Positions 42,839-53,228 of a stretch of 64,000 bases of DNA are shown here, one piece after another (positions within the stretch are counted from its first letter, which is position 1; each line of letters begins with the position of its first letter). A program made the translations under genes and the position numbers. Under the pieces are notes generated by a model. It was not told the DNA's origin, did no database searches, and was given only the letters and a program-made list of their open reading frames with translations. The stretch comes from Alteromonas sp. M12. GTDB lineage: Bacteria > Pseudomonadota > Gammaproteobacteria > Enterobacterales > Alteromonadaceae. The stretch covers positions 4,402,001-4,466,000 of the forward strand of contig NZ_CP144164.1 of the NCBI RefSeq assembly GCF_037478005.1, in the 5' to 3' direction.

Positions 42839-45580
42839 TTAAAAATCGTATCTCAAACCCGCTTTAAAGGTTCTACCGTAAAGTTGAATAGATGCCGGTA
42901 AATCGGGGCGTCCTTGGAAGCTACGATTAGACTCATCAAGCAAATTTTGACCTTCAACTGACAACTGCAAATAATCAGTTACGTCATACTTTACCGACAA
43001 CGACATAATCTTGCTTTCTTCCATGGTCGTCTGATAATCATCTCCCAATGGACTAAATGCATCGACAACTAAATCACCAGTGTAATCTAACGCTAGCTGC
43101 GCACTTAATCGGTCTTTTTCATAAATTACAGAGAACGAGTAAGAGGTATCAGCAACGCCTGGCAATGCGCCTGCATCTTCGCCATTTACAACAGTACTGG
43201 TATCGGTATAAGCATAACTAGCCGTAAAACCGAAGCCGTTTTCAAAGAATTTCTGAACCCCAAGTTCCAAACCAAAAACTTCGGCTGAATCACCATTGAT
43301 TGGCTGGGTAACTTGAAAGCTCTCTCCGGCAATTTCTTCTCTTGTGGTGTTCGATGTAATGAAACCATCTAATTCTTTCCAAAAAACTGTCGCATTTAGC
43401 AAGCCACCTTCTTCGAAATACCATTCCAGTGCCATATCAGCTTGGTCGGAAAATACAGGTTCAATATTTGGATTTCCACTGATATCCATAGTAAACAACC
43501 CAGATTGCGCATTATCTGTAGTTAATGGGGCCAGTTGATCGAGAGTCGGACGAGATAGGGATTGCGCCGCGGCAGCCCGCAAAAGCAAGTCATCAGTAAT
43601 ATGAAAACCAAAATTGATTGCTGGCAGAATTTTACTGTAACTACCATTTGCGGTTTGTGCCGCGCTATCGGAGTATTCGACGTCCCAAGAAGGGTTCGAC
43701 GAGTCTGGATTAACAATCTGAATTGATTCGATATTGTTGTAAGAATACATAGCCGTGACTTCGGTTTTTACCCAGCGAAGACCGGCATTGGCAAACCATC
43801 GATCACCTTCAAAATTAGCTTGTAAATATAATGCGGTTGTATCTTCTTCAATATCATAAGAATTAACTGGGTTGTAAATAGGCTCCCAGAGCTCAGATTC
43901 ATTTTCTCCAAACGTACGTTCATTGCCAAGGTAATCAACAATTGTCATTCCATCAGAAGCCGCTAGGCCAGCAGCATAATCTGGGATGCTAAAAATCGGA
44001 AAAGAACGGGGAATATTCGCCCCTTCACCAGCAAACAGATTATCGTACGGAAAGTCACGAACCACATCCGCACCCACTTCGCCAAACGTAAACGGATAAC
44101 CACAGTAGTTACAAGCACCATATTCGTAGTTATCGTAAGCCGTATTGGTTTTATTGCGACTAGTATAAGCAGCCCCAAAGTCCAACGACACAAGTACATC
44201 ATGGTCAAAGCTCAATTCACTATCCAAAGAAAACCCGGTAACCGTATCTTTGATATCACTTCCATCTCTTGCCGCCCAATGGGGGGAAAAGTCGTCATTC
44301 CCAAAATCATTGGAACTACGGCCTTCGGTCCAAGTCGGGATATAATCCGGCAAACCACCATTATTAAGTTCATAATGACCGCTATGTGCACCAGGAGCCC
44401 CTGCTACGACAAAAGTATTTTTACCACCTGAATCACGCTCTGATTGAGAGCGGTATACATCTGCTTCAACAATCAAATCGTCAGTTAATTGATACTTTGC
44501 ATTTAAACCAAACAAAGATGTATCGACGGTACGGTGTTCGTCTAACGTCACAACCTCCATACTTACATCTGCTACGTCCATGGCAGTGATAACATTGCCA
44601 TCTAGCACGATATTAGATAAACGATTTTGAGCCTCGCTTTCATCTGCCATGTAGAATGATTGCGTATAACCGGTGGAGTCTGCTTCCAACTTTGTAAGCA
44701 TGATATCGACACCAACTTGCAACTTATTGTTTGGACGCCATTGCAAGTTTGAAGTAACACCAGTTCGTGAAAAATCAGTAGCATAAGAACCAAGCGCATA
44801 GGAGCCAGGAATGACTAAATTTTCTTCATTGGCGCTGATTATACCGTCAGCATTCACATCGTAGGACATTTCATCTTGTACACCAAAGACAAAGTTGTCG
44901 AACATATCATCAGCCCGCTCATTTCCGTTTGCGTGAGTTACACCGACAATAAAGCCTAAAGTTTCGTCATCTGTTGTTGTGCTATAAATAGCATTAAACT
45001 TTTTTCCCACCTCCTCAGATAAATCATTGTAATCTGCAGTGGCAGAAAACACCCCGTGTTGCCCTGGATTATCGAGTGCTTTAGCTGATTTCAAATTAAC
45101 AGCTCCACCGATACTTCCTTCAATTCCTTTAGCTTCAACGGTTTTCCAGACATCGGCACCATTGATCATTTCTGAAGGAATAACGTCAAACGCAAAATTA
45201 CGTCCTCCATCATCGGTGGCAAGAATACGGTTATTAAGGGTTACAATACTAAATTCTGGACCTAATCCGCGAATATTGACATATTGCGCTTCTCCCCCTC
45301 GAGTCCGACTAACGGTGATACCTGAAATGTGTGAAAGGGAGTCAGCCACGTTATCATCGGGGAAACGCCCTAACTCTTCAGCCGCAATCGAATCGACTAA
45401 AGATTTCGCATTTTGTTTTATGGAAACAGATTTTTCTAAACTACCTCGAACTGCTGTCACAACGATGACTTCAGTACTGTCATCACTTTGCTGAGCGCCA
45501 ACTTGTGGCGCACTTAGCCCTAAAACTACCGCGCACGCCAAAGTTGATTGTCTAAATATTTTGGTTTTGTGTTTATTCAT
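42839..45580 (-). CDS. TonB-dependent receptor of the amino-galactoside locus
   Basis: The 913-residue outer membrane receptor has a signal peptide (AVVLGLSAPQVGAQQ), a TonB box-like EVIVVTA, a plug domain (NVADSLSHISGITVSRTRGGEAQYVNIRGLGPEFSIV) and a long beta-barrel ending in the aromatic residue of GLRYDF. The N-terminal features match the TonB-Xanth-Caul family, often found in glycan loci. The ATG at 45580 has AAGGTGATACTC upstream. It heads the minus-strand operon and diverges from the agaZ-type gene. It resembles the receptor at 49897 in plug sequence. Confidence 0.93.
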   Translation of the reverse strand: MNKHKTKIFRQSTLACAVVLGLSAPQVGAQQSDDSTEVIVVTAVRGSLEKSVSIKQNAKSLVDSIAAEELGRFPDDNVADSLSHISGITVSRTRGGEAQYVNIRGLGPEFSIVTLNNRILATDDGGRNFAFDVIPSEMINGADVWKTVEAKGIEGSIGGAVNLKSAKALDNPGQHGVFSATADYNDLSEEVGKKFNAIYSTTTDDETLGFIVGVTHANGNERADDMFDNFVFGVQDEMSYDVNADGIISANEENLVIPGSYALGSYATDFSRTGVTSNLQWRPNNKLQVGVDIMLTKLEADSTGYTQSFYMADESEAQNRLSNIVLDGNVITAMDVADVSMEVVTLDEHRTVDTSLFGLNAKYQLTDDLIVEADVYRSQSERDSGGKNTFVVAGAPGAHSGHYELNNGGLPDYIPTWTEGRSSNDFGNDDFSPHWAARDGSDIKDTVTGFSLDSELSFDHDVLVSLDFGAAYTSRNKTNTAYDNYEYGACNYCGYPFTFGEVGADVVRDFPYDNLFAGEGANIPRSFPIFSIPDYAAGLAASDGMTIVDYLGNERTFGENESELWEPIYNPVNSYDIEEDTTALYLQANFEGDRWFANAGLRWVKTEVTAMYSYNNIESIQIVNPDSSNPSWDVEYSDSAAQTANGSYSKILPAINFGFHITDDLLLRAAAAQSLSRPTLDQLAPLTTDNAQSGLFTMDISGNPNIEPVFSDQADMALEWYFEEGGLLNATVFWKELDGFITSNTTREEIAGESFQVTQPINGDSAEVFGLELGVQKFFENGFGFTASYAYTDTSTVVNGEDAGALPGVADTSYSFSVIYEKDRLSAQLALDYTGDLVVDAFSPLGDDYQTTMEESKIMSLSVKYDVTDYLQLSVEGQNLLDESNRSFQGRPDLPASIQLYGRTFKAGLRYDF

Positions 45581-45888
45581 GAGTATCACCTTGTCACCTG
45601 ATATATGGAAACGACATAGTTTTTATTTTTTATTTGAACTACACCAAGCCGTCTGTCAGAAACAATATTGGCTATCAATGAAACCATTGTCAATACAAAA
45701 TGAAACATAAAAAAGCAATTATTTTGTAACCCTTTAGTTTAAAAGCAAATAAACGACACAAAAACAACAAAAACAACCATCAAAATCAGACAAACTGAAA
45801 TTTAATGTAACTTTTATGTTTACATACCATCCTTTATCCACCATAATTTTGCCAAATATAGGCTATACCCATCGAAAATGGAGGTAAA
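45581..45888. promoter_or_regulatory. Divergent control region of the amino-galactoside locus
   Basis: This AT-rich gap separates the first TonB receptor from the agaZ-type gene. On the receptor side it has two AATGAAAC motifs (45678-45685 and 45699-45706), and on the other side ATGTAACTTTTATGTTTACA (from 45805). They share the TTTCATT / TGTAAC core seen upstream of the DeoR gene. No reading frame of note was seen. Confidence 0.6.
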
Positions 45889-47175
45889 ATGAAAGTATTA
45901 TTAGATATGGTAAAGCAGCAAAAAAAAGGGGTATGCTCTGGAGTATACGCGGTCTGCACCTCTAACCCGTTAGTAATAGAAGCTGCAATGCAACATGTTT
46001 TATTACATAATGAAACCTTATTACTTGAGGCAACGTCTAACCAAGTTAACCAAGATGGCGGATATACCGGCATGACGCCTAAAGACTTTCGTAAAATGGT
46101 ACTTGCTATGGCCAATCGTGTCGGTCTTAATGAACATAGAATTATACTGGGTGGCGATCATTTAGGTCCCAATTGCTGGCAGCATCTTGACGCTGAAGAG
46201 GCAATGCAAAAATCAGAAATACTAATTGATCAATATGTTCGCGCTGGTTTTGGCAAAATTCATTTGGATTGTTCAATGTCTTGTAGTGATGATCCTATTC
46301 CTTTGGGTGATCATGACGTTGCTAAAAGGGCTGCAAGACTCTGCTTAGTTGCAGAAAAAGCATGGAAAGATTCAGGTAGCGAAGCGCCAGTTTATGTAAT
46401 TGGAACGGAAGTACCTGTACCCGGTGGAACTCAAGATGATTCAGAAGAATTGGAATTAACCTCTGTTGAAGATGCCAACACGACGATAGCCATCCATCAG
46501 AAAACCTTTGCAGAAGCTGGATTGTCTTATGTTTGGCCGAGAATTATAGGCTTGGTAGTGCAACCTGGTGTTGAATTTGGCTTGCACAAAATTGATGCTT
46601 TTATACCAGAGAAAGCCCATGACTTGAGTGAAATGATTAGCCATCACGAAAATATGGTATTCGAAGCCCACTCCACAGACTATCAAACACAACAACATTT
46701 GACGGATTTAGTGTCAGCACATTTTGGAATATTAAAAGTAGGTCCATGGCTGACTTTCGCGTTCCGAGAAGCTTGTTTTGCATTGGAGTGTATTGAGCAA
46801 GAATGGATAGCCGCTAATGATTGGAGTAATCTGAAAAACACCCTATTAACAGCGATGCATACAAACGATAGTTACTGGAAAAAATATTACTCGCAAGACA
46901 GCCGACAACAGGAATTGGATTGCAAATACAGTTTGAGCGACAGAATAAGATATTACTGGCCTGATAAAAATGTGGATAAAGCGCTTTCACAATTAATAGA
47001 AAATCTTGAACAGAACCCGCCGCCACTCACACTTATCAGTCAATATATGCCTGAGCAACACAATGCCCTAATTGCCGGTGAAATTGATAACTCAATTAAA
47101 GGGTTTATATTTCACAAAATATCTTTAGTACTAAAACAATACTCTGCCGCCTGTAACCCGCAGCCAGTCAATTGA
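45889..47175 (+). CDS. AgaZ/GatZ-like tagatose-bisphosphate aldolase subunit family protein
   Basis: The 428-residue protein matches the AgaZ/GatZ/KbaZ family: CSGVYAVCTSNPLVIEAAM, EATSNQVNQDGGYTGMTP, ILGGDHLGPNCW and HLDCSMSC. In E. coli these proteins act with AgaY/GatY in tagatose-1,6-bisphosphate cleavage; in other proteobacterial GalNAc pathways AgaZ has been assigned a tagatose-6-phosphate kinase role. No AgaY-type partner is in the window. A strong GGAGGTAAA precedes the ATG. It begins a plus-strand operon with the SIS protein and kinase, divergent from the receptor operon. Confidence 0.9.
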   Translation: MKVLLDMVKQQKKGVCSGVYAVCTSNPLVIEAAMQHVLLHNETLLLEATSNQVNQDGGYTGMTPKDFRKMVLAMANRVGLNEHRIILGGDHLGPNCWQHLDAEEAMQKSEILIDQYVRAGFGKIHLDCSMSCSDDPIPLGDHDVAKRAARLCLVAEKAWKDSGSEAPVYVIGTEVPVPGGTQDDSEELELTSVEDANTTIAIHQKTFAEAGLSYVWPRIIGLVVQPGVEFGLHKIDAFIPEKAHDLSEMISHHENMVFEAHSTDYQTQQHLTDLVSAHFGILKVGPWLTFAFREACFALECIEQEWIAANDWSNLKNTLLTAMHTNDSYWKKYYSQDSRQQELDCKYSLSDRIRYYWPDKNVDKALSQLIENLEQNPPPLTLISQYMPEQHNALIAGEIDNSIKGFIFHKISLVLKQYSAACNPQPVN

Positions 47176-47194
47176 TCAAGGAATTCAGCAAACT

Positions 47195-48346
47195 ATGAAT
47201 TATCTAAACTTTTCCGAAGAAAAATTAGCACAATTAGACGGCTATTGGACAGCCAAAGAAATCAGTCAACAACCAGAATGCTGGCAAGCAACTTTGAAAT
47301 TGCTGCAGTCTCAGCAACAACAAATAGAAGCTTTTTTGACCCCTATATTAAACAAGCCGAACATTCGCATTATCTTTACCGGTGCAGGAACATCAGCCTT
47401 TGTTGGCCAGTGCGTCACTCCCATTGCAATGCACGAGTTGAATAAACGAGTGGAAGCTATTCCAACCACTGACTTAGTGTCAAACCCTTCAGAATATTTT
47501 CAGGCTAAGGTGCCGACACTACTTGTTTCTTTCGCACGTTCAGGAAACAGTCCGGAAAGCGTTGCAGCATTGGAATATGCCGACCAACTTGTTGACGAAT
47601 GTTATCAGTTAGCCATAACTTGCAATAGTGATGGTGAACTTGCGAAGCGCTGTGAAGGTAATAATAAACTCGCGTTATATCTACCTGAACAAACAAATGA
47701 TCGCAGTTTTGCCATGACTTCTAGTTTCAGTTCTATGTTGCTTAGTGCACTTTATTTATTCTGTCCAACTCACAATTTCGAAACCGGACTTAACGAGGCT
47801 GTTGCTGCAACGACAAAACTTTTAAATAACCAAATTTTACCCCTATCGAAATTGGCGGATAAAAAATTCAGCCGTGTAGTGTATTTGGGTAGTGGTACTT
47901 TTAAAGGCTTAGCACAAGAAAGTGCGTTAAAATTGTTAGAATTAACCGACGGTCAGACTATGGCGTGTTTTGACTCCCCCTTAGGATTTCGCCACGGGCC
48001 TAAAGCAATGATAGATGCAAATACCTTGGTTATTGTGTATATCTCCAATAATCCACTCACGCGGCAATATGATCTTGATTTAGTGAATGAATTACAGGCT
48101 GATGATGAAGCAGGGCATGTTCTCACCATACGAGCAGATTCAATTCCAATGATCCCTCAAGAAAATGAAATTGTGTTTGATAACATGGCAAGGCTATCGG
48201 ATCGTTTTTTGCTTTTACCCTTTATTGCTTGCGCCCAAGTGTTTGGTTTTTTCAACGCGCTCAGTGTGGGGAACAAGCCTGATAACCCAAGCGCTTCAGG
48301 AACCGTAAATCGAGTAGTAAAAGGTGTGAATATTCACACTCTGTAA
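47195..48346 (+). CDS. AgaS-like SIS-domain sugar-phosphate deaminase/isomerase
   Basis: The 383-residue protein has two SIS domains (IRIIFTGAGTSAFVGQ; LVSFARSGNSPESVAALEYAD; VVYLGSGTFKGLAQESALKLLEL). This layout matches AgaS, which converts galactosamine-6-phosphate to tagatose-6-phosphate and ammonia; GlmS-like isomerases are related but usually carry a glutaminase domain, which is lacking here. It lies 20 bases after the agaZ-type gene. Together the genes point to amino-galactose catabolism. Confidence 0.88.
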   Translation: MNYLNFSEEKLAQLDGYWTAKEISQQPECWQATLKLLQSQQQQIEAFLTPILNKPNIRIIFTGAGTSAFVGQCVTPIAMHELNKRVEAIPTTDLVSNPSEYFQAKVPTLLVSFARSGNSPESVAALEYADQLVDECYQLAITCNSDGELAKRCEGNNKLALYLPEQTNDRSFAMTSSFSSMLLSALYLFCPTHNFETGLNEAVAATTKLLNNQILPLSKLADKKFSRVVYLGSGTFKGLAQESALKLLELTDGQTMACFDSPLGFRHGPKAMIDANTLVIVYISNNPLTRQYDLDLVNELQADDEAGHVLTIRADSIPMIPQENEIVFDNMARLSDRFLLLPFIACAQVFGFFNALSVGNKPDNPSASGTVNRVVKGVNIHTL

Positions 48347-48375
48347 TCTAGTTAATTGTTTCTCAGGAGATAACC

Positions 48376-49338
48376 ATGTTTTTAGGTGTAGATGGTGGCG
48401 GGACAAAGACGGCATTTGTGTTAATCAACGCTCATGGTGACGTTCTAGCCAGTCACCAAGAAGCCACGTGCTACCACGTTGAAGTGGGTATTGAAGGTGC
48501 TAAAACCGTCATAGCGAAAGGTATATACGCATTACTTTCAAAGGCTGGTAAGACAGTTAATGAACTAGAATATGGTTTCCTGGGATTGCCGGCGTTTGGC
48601 GAAGATAGTGGAGTAGATCCAATTTTAGCAACGCTTCCCTCTAACATACTCCCGCAACAAAACTATCAGTGCGATAATGACATGGTCAATGCATGGGCTG
48701 CAGCCTTTGCAGGCCAAGATGGTATTAACATGATCGCTGGCACAGGCTCCATTGCTTACGGTAAACGTAACGGTAAAAGTGCAAGATGCGGCGGTTGGGG
48801 AGAACTATTCAGTGATGAAGGCTCTGCCTACTGGATTGGTCGAAAAGGACTGATGCTGTTTTCACGTATGAGCGATGGACGAGATATAAAAGGTCCACTT
48901 TACTATAAGTTAAAAGAAACCTTTAATATTATCAACGATCTGGATATGTCGGCATTAGTGCTAACTAAATGGCAAGGCTCTAGAGGGAAAATAGCACAAA
49001 TATCGACTCTTGTGTTTGAAGCAGCTTTAGAAGGTGACTTGTTGGCTAAACAGATCTTTAGTGATGCAGGTAAACAGCTAGCTGAAATAGTTGAGGGAAC
49101 CCGTAAAGCATTACAATTTTCAAGCGATGAAGAGGTCAAAGTTAGCTTCTCCGGCGGTGCATTTAGCGCTAGCGACATTATCACTAAGCCCTTTTCCGAA
49201 GCATTACAGGGGTTTTCAGACACATACCATATCCAAAGACCAGAATTTCCACCTGATATAGGTGCCGCAATTTATGCAGCAAAGCTATCGGGAAAAGCAC
49301 TTTCTGCTGTGGCCCTAGAGCGTTTGAAAAAGAAGTAA
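48376..49338 (+). CDS. BadF/BadG-type sugar kinase (probable GalNAc kinase)
   Basis: The 320-residue protein belongs to the BadF/NagK-like ATPase family: LGVDGGGTKTAFVLI is the phosphate-1 motif and MIAGTGSIAYG the phosphate-2 motif, followed by GGWGELFSDEGSAYWIG. Members phosphorylate N-acetylglucosamine or N-acetylgalactosamine; position after agaS- and agaZ-type genes favours an AgaK-like GalNAc kinase. If GalNAc is the substrate, a GalNAc-6-phosphate deacetylase would be needed, but none is recognised in the window. TCAGGAGATAACC precedes the ATG. Confidence 0.85.
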   Translation: MFLGVDGGGTKTAFVLINAHGDVLASHQEATCYHVEVGIEGAKTVIAKGIYALLSKAGKTVNELEYGFLGLPAFGEDSGVDPILATLPSNILPQQNYQCDNDMVNAWAAAFAGQDGINMIAGTGSIAYGKRNGKSARCGGWGELFSDEGSAYWIGRKGLMLFSRMSDGRDIKGPLYYKLKETFNIINDLDMSALVLTKWQGSRGKIAQISTLVFEAALEGDLLAKQIFSDAGKQLAEIVEGTRKALQFSSDEEVKVSFSGGAFSASDIITKPFSEALQGFSDTYHIQRPEFPPDIGAAIYAAKLSGKALSAVALERLKKK

Positions 49339-49360
49339 ACTGAGCTTAGTCGAATGATAT

Positions 49361-49505
49361 AACTTCAACGGGCTAAAGCCCGTTCTACAATTAAAAGGCT
49401 TCAAGTACATCGTCGCTTTCGTTGACGGGCTAAAGCCGTTCCATAATTAAAAGGCTTCAATTACATCTTCGCTTCCGTTATCGAACTAAAGCCCGTTCTA
49501 TAATT
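49361..49505. repeat. Three short palindromic repeat units
   Basis: Three units of about 70 bases carry the inverted core ACGGGCTAAAGCCCGT or a decayed version, joined by AATTAAAAGGCTTCAA and a TCGCTT-containing spacer. They differ from the other repeat blocks in spacer sequence but share the GGCTAAAGCC core. The third unit's palindrome is broken (CGAACTAAAGCCCG). Confidence 0.85.
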
Positions 49506-49782
49506 TAAATCTAACCTAACTGACACTTAAACATTTAAAAACGCCGGAAGTGAAACTTATTGAAACAAATGAACAGTTACCAATTTCACTTATCTGCCTC
49601 TGAAAATCGATATTATAAAATAATTTTGAGAGTCTTCGTTTAATCTCTCTAACGCATACAGAGTAAGCCCAAAAAACCTACCAACACTTTTATTCACAGG
49701 CATTTCAGGCTATATTTCGCTCAAAATAAAAATGTGAAATCTTCAATTTATGCTATTAAAAATGTTGCAATTAAGCCTCAAC

Positions 49783-49805
49783 CACATTTCATTGTGTTAC
49801 ATTTT
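49783..49805. promoter_or_regulatory. Operator-like motif upstream of the second TonB receptor
   Basis: CATTTCATTGTGTTACATTT shares the TTTCATT and TGT(T)AC elements with the motifs upstream of the DeoR, TonB receptor 1 and agaZ-type genes. It lies about 95 bases before the ATG at 49897. Confidence 0.5.
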
Positions 49806-49896
49806 GTTTAAAAAACGTTGAAAGTTAAATTAAAGTTGGTTATCGTTTCGTTAGGTTTGTTTTTGTTTACATCACCATAATACAAAAGAGGGCTTC

Positions 49897-52749
49897 ATGA
49901 ATACTCACTTTAACAAGACATCGTTAGCAATTGCCGTGGCGTTGATTTGTACTAATGTCCACGCACAAGACTCAATTGATAACACAACTGACGAAACTGA
50001 AGTCATAACGGTTACATCGGCCCAAGCTAGCTTAATCAAAGCTTTAGATCTTAAGCGCTCTAGTGATTCAATCGTTGATGGTATCACAGCTAAAGAACTG
50101 GGGATTTTTCCGGATGCCAATGTTGCAGACTCGCTATCTCATATTACTGGGGTAACAATTGACAGAACAAGCGGTGGTGAAGGCAAAGGCGTTAATATTC
50201 GCGGTTTGGGTCCTGAATTTAGTATTGTAACCATTAATGGTCGTATTATGGCAACCGATCAAAGCGGCCGTGAATTCGCTTTTGATGTCTTACCATCAGA
50301 AGTCATTTCAGAGGCTTGGGTACATAAGTCTGTTAAGGCTTCAACGCTTGAGGGCAGTATAGGTGGGGCAATTGATTTACGAACGGCCCGTCCTTTTGAT
50401 AACAAAGGGTTACAAGGATCGTTCTCAGTTGAGGGCAATTATGGTGATAAAGCCGATAAAAACGGCTACAAATTTACCGCGGTAAGCAGCAACACTTTTG
50501 CTGACGAAACAATGGGCTTTCTTTTTTCTGCTTTATACAGCAACACACCGACACGAACGGACTCACTCTCAGATTTGAATTATGGGGTCAATTGGGGTTG
50601 GGATCATGACAATAGCGATGGTGGTGTGGTTAACTGGCAAGATGCTTCTAACGAATTAATCATTCCTAATGTTGTCGCCTATACCGCACAAATTGAAGAA
50701 AAGAAACGTATGGCATTCTCCGGTGCCTTCCAGTATCAACCCAGTTCAAAGGTTGATATTAATGCAGACTTTCTTTGGACTCGCTTAGACGCGCCATCTC
50801 AAGGTTATACCGAGTCATATTATTTGGTAGGTCAAGCGTCGAGTTGGCGTGATGCTACCTTTGGCGGAATTGCAACTGAGCTAAACCCAGAGGGAACAAT
50901 GGTCACTGGCATGACCATGGATAACCTGATTCCAGAATTAGTGACCATAACCGAACATCGTGTTGTAGATACTTATCAAGTCGGTTTAAATGGAAAGTTT
51001 CAAGTAAACGATAACTTTACTGTAACCGGTGACGTATACCTTTCTAATGCTAAACGCGACGCCGGCGGTAAAGATAAGTTTGTTGTAGCCCACGGCATAG
51101 GTGGGGTGCCAAACACGGCTACTTTTAGCTTGACAGAAGGCGGCTTACCTAACGTTATAATAGATTTTGCGGATGATGCAATTAGCTCTGTTGGTGACTT
51201 AGTTAACGACAGTCAGTTCGGACCCCATTATTCCCAAACCAATGGAGTGAATATTGAAGATGAAGTTATTGGGGGGTCACTTATAGGCGAGTTGTTTTTA
51301 GATATGCCGATTGTTTCAAGTATTGAATTTGGTGCTGTTTATAACAAACGTAGTAAAGATCGTGTGAAAATAGACAATCAACATGCACAAACACTATACA
51401 GTAATGCGCCTTTTACTTTCGCAGATACGGGTGTTGATGTTGTGCAAGGCTTTCCGATAGATGATTTTTTAAGTGATGTTTCAGGCGATTTTCCACGACA
51501 ATTTGTAGGATTTGATATTGATGCTTATCAAGCAGCTTTAGAAGCCTCAGATAACAATCCGGATGTCATTAACCGCTTTACAGGAGAGGTTTACCCCGAC
51601 GGATATTCAGATGCAGATGAAGGACGTTTCAATCCAAACGAATCTTTCGAAGTTGTCGAAGATACAAAATCCTTTTTCGTTCAAGGTAACCTGTTTGGTG
51701 AAATAGCGGGCATGGAATGGTCAGGTAATGCTGGTTTACGCTATGTTAACACTGATACCACGTCAAATGGTTGGCTTTGGGAAATCGAAAAAGTCAGTGC
51801 GCCAGCCGCTTGGGTGTGGGTAGTGGAACACTATGATCCGGTTGCGATCTCAGTGGAAAATAGTTATTCCGAATTACTCCCCTCTGTCAATTTCGCTATT
51901 GAATTATCGGACAACTTACTTCTGCGTTTATCTTATGCCGAAGTAATGGCCAGAGCTTCGTTAAACCAATTATCAACCCAAGTGGACGATGGCTCAGCAG
52001 CATGGGGGGAGTTTACTCTAAATCGAGTGGGAAACCCTAAGCTATCGCCGGTAAAAGCCAAACAATCTGACGTATCCATAGAATGGTACTTTTCAGAGGG
52101 ATCCGCATTAACGGCTGCAATTTTCCAGAAAGACATCAAGGGATTTGTACAAGATTGGCAAAACGTTTATCCCACTGAGGAAGATCAAGCAAATCGCCCA
52201 GTTTACCCAGTAGAAAATCCACAACCTTGGATAGAAACTGGATACGTCGATACTCCATTTAATGTGTTCGAACCCAAAAACTTAGATACCGCTAAAGTCC
52301 TTGGTTATGAGTTTTCACTGCAACATTTCTTTGAATCTGGTTTTGGTATTAATGCAAACTACACCTACATAGATACAGAATCGTATCAAGACGGAACAAA
52401 AATAGGGGTATTGGCGGGAATTCCAGATACTTCTTATTCACTAAATCTAATGTATAACACCGATAATCTGAGCTTGAGTCTATCGGGCTCGCATACTGAA
52501 AGTTTCATTCTGAGTCATTGGTCCCCCCTTAATTTAGTCAGTGAAACTCCATACAAAGGAACGGCTGATCCAATGACTTGGGTATCGGCTTCAGCTACGT
52601 ATTCATTTAGTAGTAATTTAGAAGCCTATGTGCAACTAGATAACTTATTAAATGACAATTGGCATAGCTATAACGGCACTAGTAGCGTGCCAGGTTCATA
52701 CTCAGAATGGGGTCGCAAGGTGTTTGTCGGCGTTCGCTACAAATTATAA
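49897..52749 (+). CDS. Second TonB-dependent receptor of the amino-galactoside locus
   Basis: The 950-residue receptor has a signal peptide (LAIAVALICTNVHAQDS), a TonB box-like EVITVTS, a plug (NVADSLSHITGVTIDRTSGGEGKGVNIRGLGPEFSIV) and a barrel ending in GVRYKL. The plug is close to that of the receptor at 42839-45580, suggesting duplication, but the barrels differ in length and loops and may take different glycans. GAGGGCTTC precedes the ATG. A good terminator follows at 52776-52810. Confidence 0.92.
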   Translation: MNTHFNKTSLAIAVALICTNVHAQDSIDNTTDETEVITVTSAQASLIKALDLKRSSDSIVDGITAKELGIFPDANVADSLSHITGVTIDRTSGGEGKGVNIRGLGPEFSIVTINGRIMATDQSGREFAFDVLPSEVISEAWVHKSVKASTLEGSIGGAIDLRTARPFDNKGLQGSFSVEGNYGDKADKNGYKFTAVSSNTFADETMGFLFSALYSNTPTRTDSLSDLNYGVNWGWDHDNSDGGVVNWQDASNELIIPNVVAYTAQIEEKKRMAFSGAFQYQPSSKVDINADFLWTRLDAPSQGYTESYYLVGQASSWRDATFGGIATELNPEGTMVTGMTMDNLIPELVTITEHRVVDTYQVGLNGKFQVNDNFTVTGDVYLSNAKRDAGGKDKFVVAHGIGGVPNTATFSLTEGGLPNVIIDFADDAISSVGDLVNDSQFGPHYSQTNGVNIEDEVIGGSLIGELFLDMPIVSSIEFGAVYNKRSKDRVKIDNQHAQTLYSNAPFTFADTGVDVVQGFPIDDFLSDVSGDFPRQFVGFDIDAYQAALEASDNNPDVINRFTGEVYPDGYSDADEGRFNPNESFEVVEDTKSFFVQGNLFGEIAGMEWSGNAGLRYVNTDTTSNGWLWEIEKVSAPAAWVWVVEHYDPVAISVENSYSELLPSVNFAIELSDNLLLRLSYAEVMARASLNQLSTQVDDGSAAWGEFTLNRVGNPKLSPVKAKQSDVSIEWYFSEGSALTAAIFQKDIKGFVQDWQNVYPTEEDQANRPVYPVENPQPWIETGYVDTPFNVFEPKNLDTAKVLGYEFSLQHFFESGFGINANYTYIDTESYQDGTKIGVLAGIPDTSYSLNLMYNTDNLSLSLSGSHTESFILSHWSPLNLVSETPYKGTADPMTWVSASATYSFSSNLEAYVQLDNLLNDNWHSYNGTSSVPGSYSEWGRKVFVGVRYKL

Positions 52750-53228
52750 ATAGCAATTAGTTCAAGCTCCGAAATGGCTCATTTGCATTCGTGTAAGTGG
52801 GCCTTTTTTTATCGTTTTGTTAAAAAATTAAATTAACGATTTCTCACCTACCCATATAGAAATGTCTGTCGTTTTTACATCAATATTCTAAATATTGATT
52901 TCACAACGAATCAGATTGAGTCTCCAATACCTGCTCTTCGAAATTGAGAGTATCTACCCTTTGTAAATTGCCATTCTCGCTTACGTTCTTTCCTGTAAAC
53001 TGCAACACAGCAACCAATACGACTAAGCTAGCTGCTTAATTACCTGTGTCAAACTGGTAAATATGTATTGTTAAGAAGCATCTGCCAAACCAATCGATAG
53101 TGCAAAAAACAGTCAATAAGAATACCCTTGGGTCTCAAACAAAAAAGCTGCTATGTTCAATCTGGACTACAATTTTCAGTTCAATTGATGACTTTTAAAA
53201 TACGCGCGCGAATAAAACAGGATTTTTT
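52750..53228. other. Gap after the second TonB receptor
   Basis: This 479-base stretch begins with a rho-independent terminator (52776-52810). The rest is AT-rich with no convincing frame or repeat; it should hold the promoter of the SDR gene. Confidence 0.6.
52776..52810 (+). terminator. Rho-independent terminator after the second TonB receptor
   Basis: GGCTCATTT (52776-52784) pairs with AAGTGGGCC (52795-52803), allowing G-U pairs, and is followed by seven T residues. Confidence 0.8.

Larger units (their letters stand above)
49339..49896. other. Region between sugar kinase and second TonB receptor gene
   Basis: This 558-base gap contains a short block of palindromic repeats (49361-49505) and then AT-rich DNA with an operator-like TTTCATT/TGTTAC segment (49788-49804) near the receptor start. 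I saw no coding potential. Confidence 0.7.
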
